Both the position numbers and the translations under genes were made by a program. 64,000 bases of DNA from Sporosarcina sp. JAI121. Lineage in GTDB: Bacteria; Bacillota; Bacilli; Bacillales_A; Planococcaceae. The notes beneath the pieces are model-generated. The model made no database searches. It was not told the origin of the DNA and saw nothing but the letters and a program-made list of their open reading frames with translations. Shown piece after piece: positions 46,795-56,797 of the stretch. The stretch covers positions 1,007,136-1,071,135 of the forward strand of contig NZ_JACCCL010000001.1 in assembly GCF_013408665.1 (NCBI RefSeq). The letters are read 5' to 3'. The first letter of the stretch is position 1. Every line of letters starts with the position of its first letter.

Positions 46795-47694
46795 ATGACA
46801 GTACAATCTTCGATCGTCCGTGACGAATACATCTCATATGTACGCTTGGAAAAGAATTATTCATTTTACACGGTTTTGGAATACGAAAAAGACGTTGATG
46901 CTTTTCTATCCTTTCTTGAAGTCGAGGGAATAAAGGATTTGAATGAAGTTACATATCCAGAAGCAAGACTCTATGCAACTGAACTTTATGACAAGGGATT
47001 ATCGAGGGCATCGATATCCAGGAAAGTTTCCTCAATCCGTTCCTTTTTCAAGTTCGCGAATGCCCGGTATGGGATAAATGATAGCGCATTCCGATCCTTG
47101 CATCATCCAAAAAAGGAAGAACGACTGCCTGCTTTTTTTTATGAAGAAGAAATGGAGCTTTTATTTTCATCTTGTGATGGGCAGGATAAGAAGACATTGC
47201 GTGACTATGCACTGCTGGAATTACTATATGCGACCGGCATACGCGTCAGTGAGCTGACTTCACTCAAAATGCAAGACATTGATGATCACCTTGGTATAAT
47301 TCTGGTCATGGGAAAAGGCCGCAAAGAACGCTATGTGCCTTTCGGAAGTTTTGCACAATCCGCACTCGATGCCTATCGGGAGAAGAGCAGGCTGGATTTG
47401 ATGAAACAGAAAGAACACGACATGCTGTTCGTCAATTTACGGGGCGACCCACTGACTGACGGGGGTGTCCGACATATCTTAAGCATGATGATGGAGCGCG
47501 CATCACTCCACTCAAAAATCTATCCACATATGATTCGCCACTCTTTTGCAACCCACCTTCTGGCAGGGGGCGCCGACATGAGGACTGTCCAGGAACTTCT
47601 GGGACACAGCCACTTATCTTCAACGCAAGTGTATACACACATAACAAAAGAGCATTTACGGAAAACATATATGAATACGCATCCGCGAGCATAG
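46795..47694 (+). CDS. xerC: Tyrosine recombinase XerC (CodV)
   Basis: 299 residues from ATG 46795, nine bases after GGAGGG; ATG 46786 directly abuts that site. SAM-like N-terminal DNA-binding domain (about 8-90), then the catalytic domain with Arg150 (TGIRVSEL), HMIRHSFATHLL, the late His in LLGHSHLSS and nucleophile Tyr280. It resolves chromosome dimers at dif with XerD. It heads the xerC-hslV-hslU-codY cluster as in B. subtilis. Confidence 0.96.
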   Translation: MTVQSSIVRDEYISYVRLEKNYSFYTVLEYEKDVDAFLSFLEVEGIKDLNEVTYPEARLYATELYDKGLSRASISRKVSSIRSFFKFANARYGINDSAFRSLHHPKKEERLPAFFYEEEMELLFSSCDGQDKKTLRDYALLELLYATGIRVSELTSLKMQDIDDHLGIILVMGKGRKERYVPFGSFAQSALDAYREKSRLDLMKQKEHDMLFVNLRGDPLTDGGVRHILSMMMERASLHSKIYPHMIRHSFATHLLAGGADMRTVQELLGHSHLSSTQVYTHITKEHLRKTYMNTHPRA

Positions 47695-47706
47695 GAGGAT
47701 GATCCG

Positions 47707-48249
47707 ATGGAATTCCATGCAACAACAATCTTTGCAATTCGTCATGAAGGTTCTTGTGCCATGTCGGGTGATGGGCAAGTGACTGTGGGAAATGCAGTCG
47801 TTATGAAACATACGGCGAAAAAAGTCCGTCGCATATTTGGCGGTAAAGTGCTGGCAGGATTTGCTGGATCAGTAGCCGACGCATTCACATTGTTTGAATT
47901 ATTCGAGGCAAAACTGATGGAGTATAACGGGAATCTTCAACGGGCCTCTGTGGAACTTGCCAAAGAATGGCGTGGCGACCGGATACTTCGGAAACTTGAA
48001 GCGATGTTACTCGTCATGGACAGTGAAACGTTGCTGCTCGTATCAGGAACGGGAGAAGTGATTGAACCTGATGACGGGATTTTGGCAATCGGTTCCGGCG
48101 GTCATTATGCACTTGCAGCCGGCCGGGCTTTGAAGAAGTTTAGCGGGCATTCGCTCACTGCTGCTGAAATAGCACAAGCGGCACTGGAAACGGCTGCGGA
48201 AATATGTGTCTACACGAATGACCATATTATTGTGGAGGTACTCGAATGA
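47707..48249 (+). CDS. hslV: ATP-dependent protease peptidase subunit HslV (ClpQ/CodW)
   Basis: 180 residues with the proteasome-like fold: [31 protein letters not shown] and [15 protein letters not shown]. It degrades substrates unfolded by HslU. The N-terminus is [11 protein letters not shown]. subtilis CodW starts [11 protein letters not shown] and has been described as using an N-terminal Ser. Here residue 2 is Glu, so processing to Thr6 or another mechanism is needed. GGAGGATG precedes the ATG. It overlaps hslU by 4 bp. Confidence 0.95.
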   Translation: MEFHATTIFAIRHEGSCAMSGDGQVTVGNAVVMKHTAKKVRRIFGGKVLAGFAGSVADAFTLFELFEAKLMEYNGNLQRASVELAKEWRGDRILRKLEAMLLVMDSETLLLVSGTGEVIEPDDGILAIGSGGHYALAAGRALKKFSGHSLTAAEIAQAALETAAEICVYTNDHIIVEVLE

Positions 48250-49646
48250 TGAAAAGACAAGAACTGACACCCAAGGAATTGACTGCACATCTAGACAGGT
48301 ATATCATCGGTCAAGACAAAGCCAAGCGGGCAGTGGCTGTAGCAATCCGAAACAGGTACAGAAGAAGTCTACTTCCGGATAATGAGAAAAATGAAATCAT
48401 ACCGAAAAACATTTTAATGATTGGCCCGACTGGAGTCGGTAAGACAGAAATCGCACGAAGAATCGCGAAACTTGCAAATGCCCCATTCATTAAAGTGGAA
48501 GCTACGAAATTTACCGAAGTCGGCTATGTCGGTCGCGATGTCGAGTCGATGATCAGGGATTTAACGGAAGCGGGCGTCCGGATCGTTCGGGAAGAGCAAC
48601 GCGAAGCTGTGAAAGAAAATGCTGCTATACTTGCCGAGGAACGACTGATTGAACTTCTTGTCCCTGAAAAAAAGAAAATGGGAAATATGCAAAATCCGTT
48701 TGAAATGCTGTTCGGTCAAAAGACAGAACAGGAAGAGCCTGATTATACAGAAGTTGCCGAAGTGAAGCGAAAACGTTCCGATATCGCGGCCAGACTAAAA
48801 GCAGGCGAACTGGAAGAGCAAATGGTCAGTGTTGAAGTATCAGCACAACAACCTTCAATGTTTGACGCGTTACAAGGTTCGGGTATGGAACAAATGGGAG
48901 CGAATATGCAGGATGCACTTTCTTCCTTGATGCCGAAAAAAACGGTAAAGCGAAAGTTGAAAGTGAAGGATGCACGCACTGCACTCGAAGCGGAAGAGGC
49001 CGACAAACTAATCGATCCTGAGGAAATTGCAAGACGTGCAATCGAATTAACCGAGCAATCCGGTATCGTCTTCATCGATGAAATGGACAAAATCGCCAGT
49101 AGAGGCGGAGGCGGTTCTTCGGCGGATGTTTCACGTGAGGGCGTGCAACGGGATATTTTACCAATCGTTGAGGGGTCGACTGTGACGACAAAGTACGGTA
49201 CAGTGAAGACCGACTTCATCTTGTTCATCGCCGCAGGAGCTTTCCATATGTCGAAACCATCTGATATCATTCCGGAACTGCAAGGGCGATTCCCGATCCG
49301 TGTCGAGCTAGATAAGCTTACAAAAGATGATTTTATGCGTATCTTAAAAGAACCCGACTTTTCGCTTATCCGTCAATACGAAAAGTTGTTATATACGGAG
49401 GACGTCGTTTTGGACTTTACAGACGAAGCTATCGGCAGACTTGCTGAAATCGCCTTTGAAGTGAACGACGAAACTGAAAATATCGGGGCTAGACGACTTC
49501 ATACGATTTTAGAGAAATTGCTTGAGGAACTATCCTATGAAGCGTCTGAAATAGGTCCCGCGACAATTAAAATCACACCTGCGTATGTCGACGAGAAATT
49601 GAAAAATATCGCAAAGAATAAAGATTTGTCACATTTTATACTTTAA
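48246..49646 (+). CDS. hslU: ATP-dependent protease ATPase subunit HslU (ClpY/CodX)
   Basis: 466 residues. AAA+ protein with Walker [10 protein letters not shown] near 60, Walker [13 protein letters not shown] near 275, and an intermediate I-domain (about 110-245) rich in charged residues. It unfolds substrates and feeds HslV. Two ATG codons open the gene (48246, 48249). The C-terminal tail ends LSHFIL, typical of the HslV-docking tail. Confidence 0.96.
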   Translation: MMKRQELTPKELTAHLDRYIIGQDKAKRAVAVAIRNRYRRSLLPDNEKNEIIPKNILMIGPTGVGKTEIARRIAKLANAPFIKVEATKFTEVGYVGRDVESMIRDLTEAGVRIVREEQREAVKENAAILAEERLIELLVPEKKKMGNMQNPFEMLFGQKTEQEEPDYTEVAEVKRKRSDIAARLKAGELEEQMVSVEVSAQQPSMFDALQGSGMEQMGANMQDALSSLMPKKTVKRKLKVKDARTALEAEEADKLIDPEEIARRAIELTEQSGIVFIDEMDKIASRGGGGSSADVSREGVQRDILPIVEGSTVTTKYGTVKTDFILFIAAGAFHMSKPSDIIPELQGRFPIRVELDKLTKDDFMRILKEPDFSLIRQYEKLLYTEDVVLDFTDEAIGRLAEIAFEVNDETENIGARRLHTILEKLLEELSYEASEIGPATIKITPAYVDEKLKNIAKNKDLSHFIL

Positions 49647-49734
49647 GTAAAACGTTTTAGTTTATTTAAATAGTAAAAACCTTTAGAATATTCTTTAAAC
49701 ACTTAGCTATTATTTTGAGGAGGAAAAACAACAA

Positions 49735-50511
49735 ATGAATTTGTTATCAAAAACACGTCAAATTAACGCAATGCTTCAAGAATCAGCAGGTAAAACAGTG
49801 AACTTCAAAGAAATGGCTGAAAAACTCAGCTCCGTCATCGAATGTAATGCATTCATCGTTAGCAGAAAAGGTAAATTGCTCGGTTTGGAAATCCATCATA
49901 AAATCGACAACGAACGAATGAAGCAAATGTTCGTTGATCGTCAATTCCCTGAAGAATATACAAACCGCTTATTTGATGTAAGAGAAACGTCTCCCAACTT
50001 GGACGTATATAATCCACACACTGTGTTCCCGAATGAAAACCGTGAATTATTCAAAGAAGGTTTGACGACGATCGTTCCAATCGTCGGCGGCGGTGAACGT
50101 CTTGGTACCCTTATCTTGGCTAGACTGAAAGATGAGTTCCATGACGATGATTTGATTCTTGCCGAATATGGCGCAACAGTCGTAGGAATGGAAATCTTGC
50201 GTGAGAAATCCGAGAAGATTGAAATCGAAGCGCGCAGCAAGGCAGTTGTTCAAATGGCTATCAATTCACTTTCGTACAGTGAACACGAAGCGATTGAGCA
50301 CATCTTCAATGAACTTGATGGAAATGAAGGGTTGCTTGTAGCATCGAAAATCGCCGATCGCGTAGGGATTACACGATCAGTTATCGTAAATGCACTGCGT
50401 AAACTTGAAAGTGCCGGCGTTATCGAGTCCCGTTCACTTGGGATGAAAGGGACGTATATCAAAGTCCTCAACAATAAATTCCTCGAAGAACTTGAGAAGC
50501 AAAAATCATAA
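49735..50511 (+). CDS. codY: Global nutrient repressor CodY
   Basis: 258 residues. A GAF domain (about 1-155) binds branched-chain amino acids, and the winged helix-turn-helix (about 203-245, [23 protein letters not shown]) binds DNA. CodY represses stationary-phase, motility and biosynthesis genes when GTP and BCAA are high, and in B. subtilis it represses fla/che, the next operon here. TGAGGAGG precedes the ATG. AGAATATTCT (49685-49694) is a short palindrome upstream but not a good CodY box. Confidence 0.97.
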   Translation: MNLLSKTRQINAMLQESAGKTVNFKEMAEKLSSVIECNAFIVSRKGKLLGLEIHHKIDNERMKQMFVDRQFPEEYTNRLFDVRETSPNLDVYNPHTVFPNENRELFKEGLTTIVPIVGGGERLGTLILARLKDEFHDDDLILAEYGATVVGMEILREKSEKIEIEARSKAVVQMAINSLSYSEHEAIEHIFNELDGNEGLLVASKIADRVGITRSVIVNALRKLESAGVIESRSLGMKGTYIKVLNNKFLEELEKQKS

Positions 50512-50528
50512 GTACAGGGATTCTATCC

Positions 50529-50562
50529 AAGCACTTCTTTCCATCGTGGAGAGAAGTGCTTT
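50529..50562 (+). terminator. Terminator after codY
   Basis: AAGCACTTCTTTCCA (50529-50543) pairs with TGGAGAGAAGTGCTT with one G-T pair and a short TCG loop, followed by TTTTG. It separates codY from the flagellar operon. Confidence 0.9.
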
Positions 50563-50711
50563 TTTGTGTGTGAAAATAGAGGCGGAGAGTGAAGAATGAG
50601 AATGCGCGGCATAAATGTCTTTCGATATGACTAAGGGACTAGTGATGTTTATGTGCCATTTTTCTATAAAAAAAGGGGTGTTTAGGACTAAAAGATAATA
50701 TTCACATATGA
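50563..50711. other. Intergenic DNA between codY and the fla/che promoter
   Basis: About 150 bp with no supported gene. The whole codY-flgB gap (50512-50836) holds the codY terminator, the fla/che promoter and an AT-rich leader. No sigma-D-type TAAA...GCCGATAT pair was found. Confidence 0.5.
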
Positions 50712-50741
50712 TAGACAAAAATCTACAAAATCCGCTACAAT
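50712..50741 (+). promoter_or_regulatory. Sigma-A promoter of the fla/che operon
   Basis: TAGACA (50712-50717), an 18-bp spacer and TACAAT (50736-50741). It would start a leader of about 90 nt before flgB. B. subtilis also drives fla/che from a sigma-A promoter here. Confidence 0.52.
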
Positions 50742-50836
50742 AGGAGTATCTAGAAGAGTGATAGATTACTTAATTTGAATGAATAATGATTTAATTCTTT
50801 ATTAATAGGGAACATAAAAAACAAGAGGTGAAAACG

Positions 50837-51229
50837 TTGAATATATTTGGAACGACGATTTCGCAGTTGGAGCGAGGATTGGATTTTTCTGCTACAAAAG
50901 GTAAAGTGATTGCCCAAAATATAGCAAATATCGACACCCCCAATTATAAAGCGAAAAGTGTCAGTTTTAAAGAAGTCTTGGCCGACGCAAAAGAGAATTC
51001 ATTGGAAGCTTATAGAACGGACGCACGACATATTGCTTTTAGATCGCACACGACGAACCCGGGTGTATTCAATTATTCGAATCTACGCTACCGGCAAGAC
51101 GGAAATGGTGTGGATATGGATAAAGAGCAAGCAGATCTGGCGGCTAACCAAATTTACTATAATGCGGTAGTCGACCGCATTAGCGGTAAGTTCAATTCGT
51201 TACAGAATGTTATTAAAGGAGGTCGTTGA
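50837..51229 (+). CDS. flgB: Flagellar basal-body rod protein FlgB
   Basis: 130 residues from TTG 50837, six bases after AGAGGTG; the GTG at 50828 lies inside that site. The N-terminal rod motif IAQNIANIDTPNYKAKSV (about 26-43) and a C-terminal heptad helix are present. It forms the proximal rod. First gene of the fla/che operon; it overlaps the flgC ribosome region. Confidence 0.95.
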   Translation: MNIFGTTISQLERGLDFSATKGKVIAQNIANIDTPNYKAKSVSFKEVLADAKENSLEAYRTDARHIAFRSHTTNPGVFNYSNLRYRQDGNGVDMDKEQADLAANQIYYNAVVDRISGKFNSLQNVIKGGR

Positions 51230-51231
51230 CG

Positions 51232-51693
51232 ATGACGATATTCCATAGTTTGAATACGTCCGCCTCTGCATTGACTGCCCAACGTCTGCGGATGGATGTC
51301 ATTTCATCCAATATGGCTAACGTAGATACGACACGAGGAAAGATGGTAGATGGCGAATGGCAGCCATATCGCCGTAAATCCGTTTCTTTTCAACCGCGCG
51401 AAGGGCAATTCTCATCGTTGTTAAATGCTGCGATTGGAAAACCACAAAAAGGTTCAGCCGGGTACGGAGTCACGGTTTCAAGTATTAAAGAAGATACCGA
51501 AACGCCGTTCAAGCTTGTCTTCGATCCATCCCATCCTGATGCGAATGACGAAGGATATGTTTCCATGCCAAATGTTGACCCGTTGAGGGAAATGATTGAT
51601 CTGATGTCCGCTACACGTTCTTATGAAGCAAACGTTACTGTTTTGAATGCAAATAAATCAATGCTGATGAAAGCACTTGAAATCGGCAAATGA
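51232..51693 (+). CDS. flgC: Flagellar basal-body rod protein FlgC
   Basis: 153 residues from ATG 51232, nine bases after AAAGGAGG; TTG 51226 is too close. The rod motif LRMDVISSNMANVDTTRGK and the C-terminal YEANVTVLNANKSMLMKALEIGK are diagnostic. It builds the rod with FlgB, FlgG and FliE. fliE follows after 24 bp. Confidence 0.96.
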   Translation: MTIFHSLNTSASALTAQRLRMDVISSNMANVDTTRGKMVDGEWQPYRRKSVSFQPREGQFSSLLNAAIGKPQKGSAGYGVTVSSIKEDTETPFKLVFDPSHPDANDEGYVSMPNVDPLREMIDLMSATRSYEANVTVLNANKSMLMKALEIGK

Positions 51694-51717
51694 TAACCCC
51701 GGAAGGAAGATGACCCA

Positions 51718-52026
51718 ATGGCTATACAATCTGTTTTCAATCCTGTGCAATCCGCGGGACCATTGCAAATGGAACCGCAGAAGAAATCAACGCCGTATGA
51801 AGCACAACAAAGTTTCGGAACATTTTTAAAAGATGCAATCCAGCAAGTGAACAATAAGCAGATGGAATCAGACACAGCGACGCAAAAGCTTGTGATGGGC
51901 GGAGATATCGAACTTCATGATGTCATGATTGCATCGCAGAAAGCATCGATTGCGTTAAATGCAACAATGGAAGTTCGGAATAAAGTAATCGAAGCGTATC
52001 AAGAAATCATCCGGATGCCTATTTGA
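51718..52026 (+). CDS. fliE: Flagellar hook-basal body protein FliE
   Basis: 102 residues; the C-terminal half has DIELHDVMIASQKASIALN and RNKVIEAYQEIIRMPI, typical of FliE, which links the MS ring to the rod. GGAAGG precedes the ATG. Confidence 0.95.
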   Translation: MAIQSVFNPVQSAGPLQMEPQKKSTPYEAQQSFGTFLKDAIQQVNNKQMESDTATQKLVMGGDIELHDVMIASQKASIALNATMEVRNKVIEAYQEIIRMPI

Positions 52027-52088
52027 TTGCAAGTATCAATAGAGTTAAGCCGCATTGTTGAATTACGTAAGCTGACCGGGGGATTACA

Positions 52089-53681
52089 ATGAATGAAAGA
52101 TTGGCAAAAATCAGGACGGATATGCAGGCGTTCTGGTCAAGTCGTACAAAAAAACAAAAAATAACATATACAGGCACCACAGTGGCAATTATTAGCCTTG
52201 CCGCTATCTTGACGTTCTTCCTATCCAAAACGGAGTTTGTTCCACTGTATTCCGAAGTTTCCAGAGCGGAAATAGGACGGATAAAAGAGCAGCTGGATAG
52301 CCAAGGGGTTCAAAGTAAAATTGCTCCTGGGGGAACTTCAATACTTGTGCCAAGTGAGCGTGTAGACGACTTGCTTGTGTCGCTTGCCGCAGAAGGATTT
52401 CCTGATTCAGGGCTGATCGATTACTCTTTCTTTGCAGAAAATGCCGGTTTTGGAACGACGGATAACGAATTCAATATGATTAAACTTGCGTCGATGCAAA
52501 CCGAACTTGCGAACCTGATGAAAGGAATCGATGGTGTTAAAGATGCGAAAGTGATGATCACGTTGCCGACAGAAAGCGTTTTTCTGAATGAAAGTACCCA
52601 ACAGGCAAGTGCATCGATTGTTCTGAAGACAGACGCAGGTCATAAGTTCAGCGAACAGCAAATTACCGCCCTTTATAATCTTGTGTCAAAGAGCCTCCCG
52701 AATTTATCAACGGATGATATCGTCATCACGAACCAGTATTTTGAGTACTTCGACTTGAAGACCAGTGATAATCCATATGGAACAAGCATTGCAGACCAGA
52801 TGTCGGTCAAAAAGACGATAGAACGCGATTTGCAGCGCCAAGTGCAGATGATGCTCGGCACAATGATGGGACAGGATAAAATCATCGTTTCCATAACGAC
52901 GGATATCGATTTCCAAAAAGAAAAGAGAGAAGAGAACCTTGTGTCGCCTGTCGATGAAGAAAGTATGGAAGGGATCGCCCTCAGCGTCCAGCGTCTAACC
53001 GAGTCGTTTACAGGCAATGGACCGGGTGCGGGAGGTACACCGCAAGCGGAAGATCCCACAGATAACGGAACGGGTTACGTGGAAGGCGCATTTTCAAATG
53101 GTGATTATGAAAAGATCGAGGAAACGGTAAATAATGAAGTAAACCGGATTCGTAAAGAAATTGTGGAAAGCCCTTATAAAATACGTGACATTGGAATCCA
53201 GGTCATGGTTGAGCCGCCTGTAGCAGATGATGCAACATCTATGCCGCCGGGTCTGGAAGAAGATGTCCAACGCATACTTGAAACAATTATTCGGACAACC
53301 CTCGATAAAGAAGCAGCCGGAGAATTGACTGATGATGTGTTGAATGACAAAATCGTCTTTTCAGTTCAGCCTTTCAACGGCAAAATGATGGATTTCTCAG
53401 AACCGAAGTCCACAATTCCTCTGTGGGTGTACCTGGTTGGAGGGGCATTGCTACTAATCATCGTTATTCTGGTCTTTGCGTTTTTCAAGAAACGAAGAAA
53501 AGCGGAAGAGCTGGAAGAAGAATTCATTATAGAAGAACAACTAGCTTCATTTGACGTAGATGATATCAATACAGAACTCGAAACAGAGGGGACTGTTCGC
53601 AGAAAACAACTGGAAAAAATGGCGAAGGAAAAACCGGAAGAGTTTGCAAAACTTTTACGGACATGGATAGCCGAGGAATGA
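52089..53681 (+). CDS. fliF: Flagellar MS-ring protein FliF
   Basis: 530 residues. A membrane helix near 26-46 and another near 443-465 flank the ring-building (YscJ/FliF) domains, which carry EFVPLYSEVS and GFPDSGLIDYS. The C-terminal tail binds FliG (ELETEGTVRRKQLEKMAKEK). It forms the inner-membrane platform for export and rotor. The preceding GGGGG serves as ribosome site. Confidence 0.96.
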   Translation: MNERLAKIRTDMQAFWSSRTKKQKITYTGTTVAIISLAAILTFFLSKTEFVPLYSEVSRAEIGRIKEQLDSQGVQSKIAPGGTSILVPSERVDDLLVSLAAEGFPDSGLIDYSFFAENAGFGTTDNEFNMIKLASMQTELANLMKGIDGVKDAKVMITLPTESVFLNESTQQASASIVLKTDAGHKFSEQQITALYNLVSKSLPNLSTDDIVITNQYFEYFDLKTSDNPYGTSIADQMSVKKTIERDLQRQVQMMLGTMMGQDKIIVSITTDIDFQKEKREENLVSPVDEESMEGIALSVQRLTESFTGNGPGAGGTPQAEDPTDNGTGYVEGAFSNGDYEKIEETVNNEVNRIRKEIVESPYKIRDIGIQVMVEPPVADDATSMPPGLEEDVQRILETIIRTTLDKEAAGELTDDVLNDKIVFSVQPFNGKMMDFSEPKSTIPLWVYLVGGALLLIIVILVFAFFKKRRKAEELEEEFIIEEQLASFDVDDINTELETEGTVRRKQLEKMAKEKPEEFAKLLRTWIAEE

Positions 53682-53695
53682 CGGAGGGATGAATT

Positions 53696-54709
53696 ATGGT
53701 GAAAAAAGAAAAAGGGATGACGGGTAAACAAAAAGCGGCTCTCCTGCTCATTTCCCTCGGTCCAGAGGTTTCGGCGTCAATCTATAAACATTTAAATGAA
53801 GATGAGATTGAGAGATTGACACTTGAAATATCGGGCGTCAAAAAAGTTGAGTCTTCGGTGAAAGAAGAAATTATTGAAGAGTTTCATCATATCGCACTAG
53901 CTCAAGATTACATCTCACAGGGAGGAATCGGCTACGCGAAGACGGTGCTGGAAAAGGCTCTTGGAAAGGAACATGCGCAAGCGATTATTAATCGTCTGAC
54001 ATCATCACTGCAAGTACGTCCTTTCGATTTTGCCAGACGGGCAGATCCGACGCAGATTTTAAATTTCATCCAAAATGAGCACCCGCAAACAATTTCACTT
54101 ATCTTGTCATACTTGGATGCGGAACAGGCTGGAATGATACTCTCCTCATTACCGCAGGAAATGCAGGCGGATATCGCCAAGAGAATCGCAACGATGGATT
54201 CGACTTCCCCTGAGGTCATCAGCGAAATAGAAGCAGTTCTTGAACGTAAGCTCTCTTCGACCGTCACGCAGGATTACACGGAGACAGGCGGTATCGATGC
54301 AGTTGTTGAAGTGCTTAACGGAGTTGACAGAACGACGGAGAAAACGATTCTTGATGCGCTTGAAATCCAGGACCCGGAGTTGGCCGAAGAGATACGCAAA
54401 AGGATGTTCGTCTTCGAGGACATTGTCACATTGGACAACCGGTCGATTCAGCGTATTATTCGCGACTGTGAAAATGAAGATTTAATTCTCTCATTAAAGG
54501 TCTCTAGCGAAGAAGTGAAGGATATTTTGTTCAGGAATATGTCTCAACGGATGGCCGAATCGTTCCGGGAAGAGATGGAAATCATGGGACCTGTCCGACT
54601 GAAAGATGTGGAGGAAGCCCAATCCCGTATTGTCGGTATAATTCGAAGGCTTGAAGACTCAGGTGAAATCATTATTGCCCGCGGTGGAGGAGATGACATC
54701 ATTGTCTAA
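53696..54709 (+). CDS. fliG: Flagellar motor switch protein FliG
   Basis: 337 residues: N-terminal FliF-binding, middle EHPQTISLILSYLD with FliM-binding residues, and the C-terminal torque helix with alternating charges (about 275-300). It generates torque against MotA. GGAGGG precedes the ATG. The last part overlaps or abuts fliH. Confidence 0.97.
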   Translation: MVKKEKGMTGKQKAALLLISLGPEVSASIYKHLNEDEIERLTLEISGVKKVESSVKEEIIEEFHHIALAQDYISQGGIGYAKTVLEKALGKEHAQAIINRLTSSLQVRPFDFARRADPTQILNFIQNEHPQTISLILSYLDAEQAGMILSSLPQEMQADIAKRIATMDSTSPEVISEIEAVLERKLSSTVTQDYTETGGIDAVVEVLNGVDRTTEKTILDALEIQDPELAEEIRKRMFVFEDIVTLDNRSIQRIIRDCENEDLILSLKVSSEEVKDILFRNMSQRMAESFREEMEIMGPVRLKDVEEAQSRIVGIIRRLEDSGEIIIARGGGDDIIV

Positions 54710-55463
54710 TGTATTCCGTTCATTCAATACAATGCTCGAGGATGGCAAAACCAAGGAAATCTCGATACGCAGCTTATCCATTTCGCAAGAAACCGTCGCC
54801 GAAGAACGTTTATCATTGTTAACGGAACGCGACCGTCTGCTGAAAGATGCCCATGAAACGAATGAACGGGAAAAATCGGTGATTGAACAGTTAAGACAAA
54901 CTGCGACCGATGATATCAAATCGATGCAGGCAGCCTGGGAACTTGAAAAGACGGAACTTCAACAGCAAGCATATGAAGAAGGATTCCAGGTTGGTTATGA
55001 AGAAGGGCGAAACAAAGCGATTTCAGATATGACGGCTTCCATCCGCCTGGCAAATGAAGCTACAAATTTATCGAGAGAAAATGCAACCCAATACCTTATG
55101 GACCAGGAACGGGTCATTCTTGAACTCGCGATGCTGACTGCAGAACGGATTATCGGGCAAACGCTGCAAGAAGATAAGGAAATCTATTTGTCGGCCGTCA
55201 AAAGAGCGTTGAAAGAAACACGCGAAATGAAGGAGATTAAATTGTATGTCTCCCACGATTATTTCGAAATTGTTTCCAAAAATCGTTCGGAGCTTGCATC
55301 GATTTTTCCGTCCAATGTACCGTTCCTTATTTTTGCAAATGAAGATTTCGAATCCACTGAGTGCTATATTGAAACAAATCATGGGCGGATTGTCGTCAGT
55401 ATCGACGAACAATTGAACGAAATAAGGGGAAAACTCATCGAAATCATGGAAAGTGGTGAGTGA
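54693..55463 (+). CDS. fliH: Flagellar export regulator FliH
   Basis: 256 residues from ATG 54693 (MTSLSNVFRSFNTML); TTG 54702 is an alternative with better spacing from GGAGGAG. A long charged helix (about 30-110) includes GYEEGRNKAI, followed by the FliH globular domain. It holds the ATPase FliI in check and connects it to the export gate. It overlaps fliG by 17 bp. Confidence 0.9.
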   Translation: MTSLSNVFRSFNTMLEDGKTKEISIRSLSISQETVAEERLSLLTERDRLLKDAHETNEREKSVIEQLRQTATDDIKSMQAAWELEKTELQQQAYEEGFQVGYEEGRNKAISDMTASIRLANEATNLSRENATQYLMDQERVILELAMLTAERIIGQTLQEDKEIYLSAVKRALKETREMKEIKLYVSHDYFEIVSKNRSELASIFPSNVPFLIFANEDFESTECYIETNHGRIVVSIDEQLNEIRGKLIEIMESGE

Positions 55464-56797
55464 CGGTGAAAAGAGCGGAAGAACTGATTGACTATATTCC
55501 GAAGGTGAAGACTTTCAAAAAACTTGGGCGTGTAGTTCGCGTGGTAGGTCTTATGATTGAGTCACGAGGTCCTGAAAGTTCAATCGGAGATGTCTGTCAT
55601 ATCCATTTGAATAATTCCGGAAAAGACGAAGCCATTATTAAAGCGGAAGTCGTCGGATTCAAAGAAGAAATCGTCATTCTTATGCCGTATACGAATATTC
55701 GTGACATATCCAGCGGTTGTCTCGTTGAAGGACTCGGAAAACCGCTCGAAATTAAAGTGGGTATGAATTTAATCGGAAAAGTGCTTGACTCAATGGGTAA
55801 TCCGATTGACAACAGCGCTCTCCCGCAAGGATTGGTGACAGTCAGGACTGAACAGGATCCACCCAATGCCCTCACACGTCCGCCGATCAATGAAAAGCTT
55901 TCCGTCGGTGTCAAAGCGATTGATGGTATGTTGACGGTTGGAAAAGGGCAACGTGTCGGGATTTTCGCCGGATCTGGTGTCGGGAAAAGTACATTGCTTG
56001 GAATGATCGCCCGCAATACGACCGCCGAATTGAATGTCATCGCACTGATCGGGGAACGTGGGCGGGAAGTGCGGGAATTCATTGAACGCGACCTTGGCCC
56101 CGAGGGGATGAGCCGGTCGATTGTGGTGGCGACAACTTCGGACCAGCCCGCACTCATGCGCATAAAAGGTGCGTTTACGGCAACAGCCATCGCCGAGTAT
56201 TTCCGGGATAAAGGAATGAACGTCATGCTCATGATGGATTCTGTCACACGGGTTGCGATGGCCCAGCGCGAAATAGGCCTTGCCGTCGGGGAACCTCCTG
56301 CCACAAGGGGTTATACACCATCCGTCTTTGCGATATTGCCGAAACTGCTGGAACGGACAGGAACCAATGAGCGCGGTTCCATAACAGCGTTCTATACAGT
56401 TCTTGTGGACGGCGATGATATGAATGAGCCGATTGCTGATACAGTTCGGGGAATCCTTGATGGCCACATCGTACTCGATCGAACGCTCGCAAACAGGGGG
56501 CAATACCCTGCTATCAATGTGCTGAAAAGCGTTAGTCGGCTTATGAACCATATTGCGGATACAGAACACGTCAAAGCAGCCGAAAAACTGCGTGATCTTT
56601 ATTACACGTACGATAAATCTGAAGATCTTATTAATATCGGCGCCTATAAACGCGGCACTTCAAAAGAAATCGACCAGGCAATCGAATTCGAGCCACTAAT
56701 CACAAAATATTTAAAACAAGGTTATAAAGATAACGTTTCAATAGAAGACAGCATAGCAGAGCTCGTTTCGCTTGGTACGGGAGGTAATAGAGGTTGA
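55460..56797 (+). CDS. fliI: Flagellum-specific ATPase FliI
   Basis: 445 residues from GTG 55460 (GTG 55466 is also possible). It is an F1-like ATPase with GSGVGKSTLLGM near 171, ALIGERGREVREF near 195 and the ring signature SVTRVAMAQREIGLA. It energises type III export of flagellar subunits with FliH and FliJ. It overlaps both neighbours by 4 bp. Confidence 0.96.
   Translation: MTVKRAEELIDYIPKVKTFKKLGRVVRVVGLMIESRGPESSIGDVCHIHLNNSGKDEAIIKAEVVGFKEEIVILMPYTNIRDISSGCLVEGLGKPLEIKVGMNLIGKVLDSMGNPIDNSALPQGLVTVRTEQDPPNALTRPPINEKLSVGVKAIDGMLTVGKGQRVGIFAGSGVGKSTLLGMIARNTTAELNVIALIGERGREVREFIERDLGPEGMSRSIVVATTSDQPALMRIKGAFTATAIAEYFRDKGMNVMLMMDSVTRVAMAQREIGLAVGEPPATRGYTPSVFAILPKLLERTGTNERGSITAFYTVLVDGDDMNEPIADTVRGILDGHIVLDRTLANRGQYPAINVLKSVSRLMNHIADTEHVKAAEKLRDLYYTYDKSEDLINIGAYKRGTSKEIDQAIEFEPLITKYLKQGYKDNVSIEDSIAELVSLGTGGNRG

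Noticed and set aside
49685-49694. CodY box upstream of codY
   Set aside because: AGAATATTCT is a palindrome but does not match the 15-bp CodY consensus well enough to call.
50563-50836. Sigma-D promoter for fla/che
   Set aside because: No TAAA and GCCGATAT pair at proper spacing was found; only the sigma-A-like pair is called.
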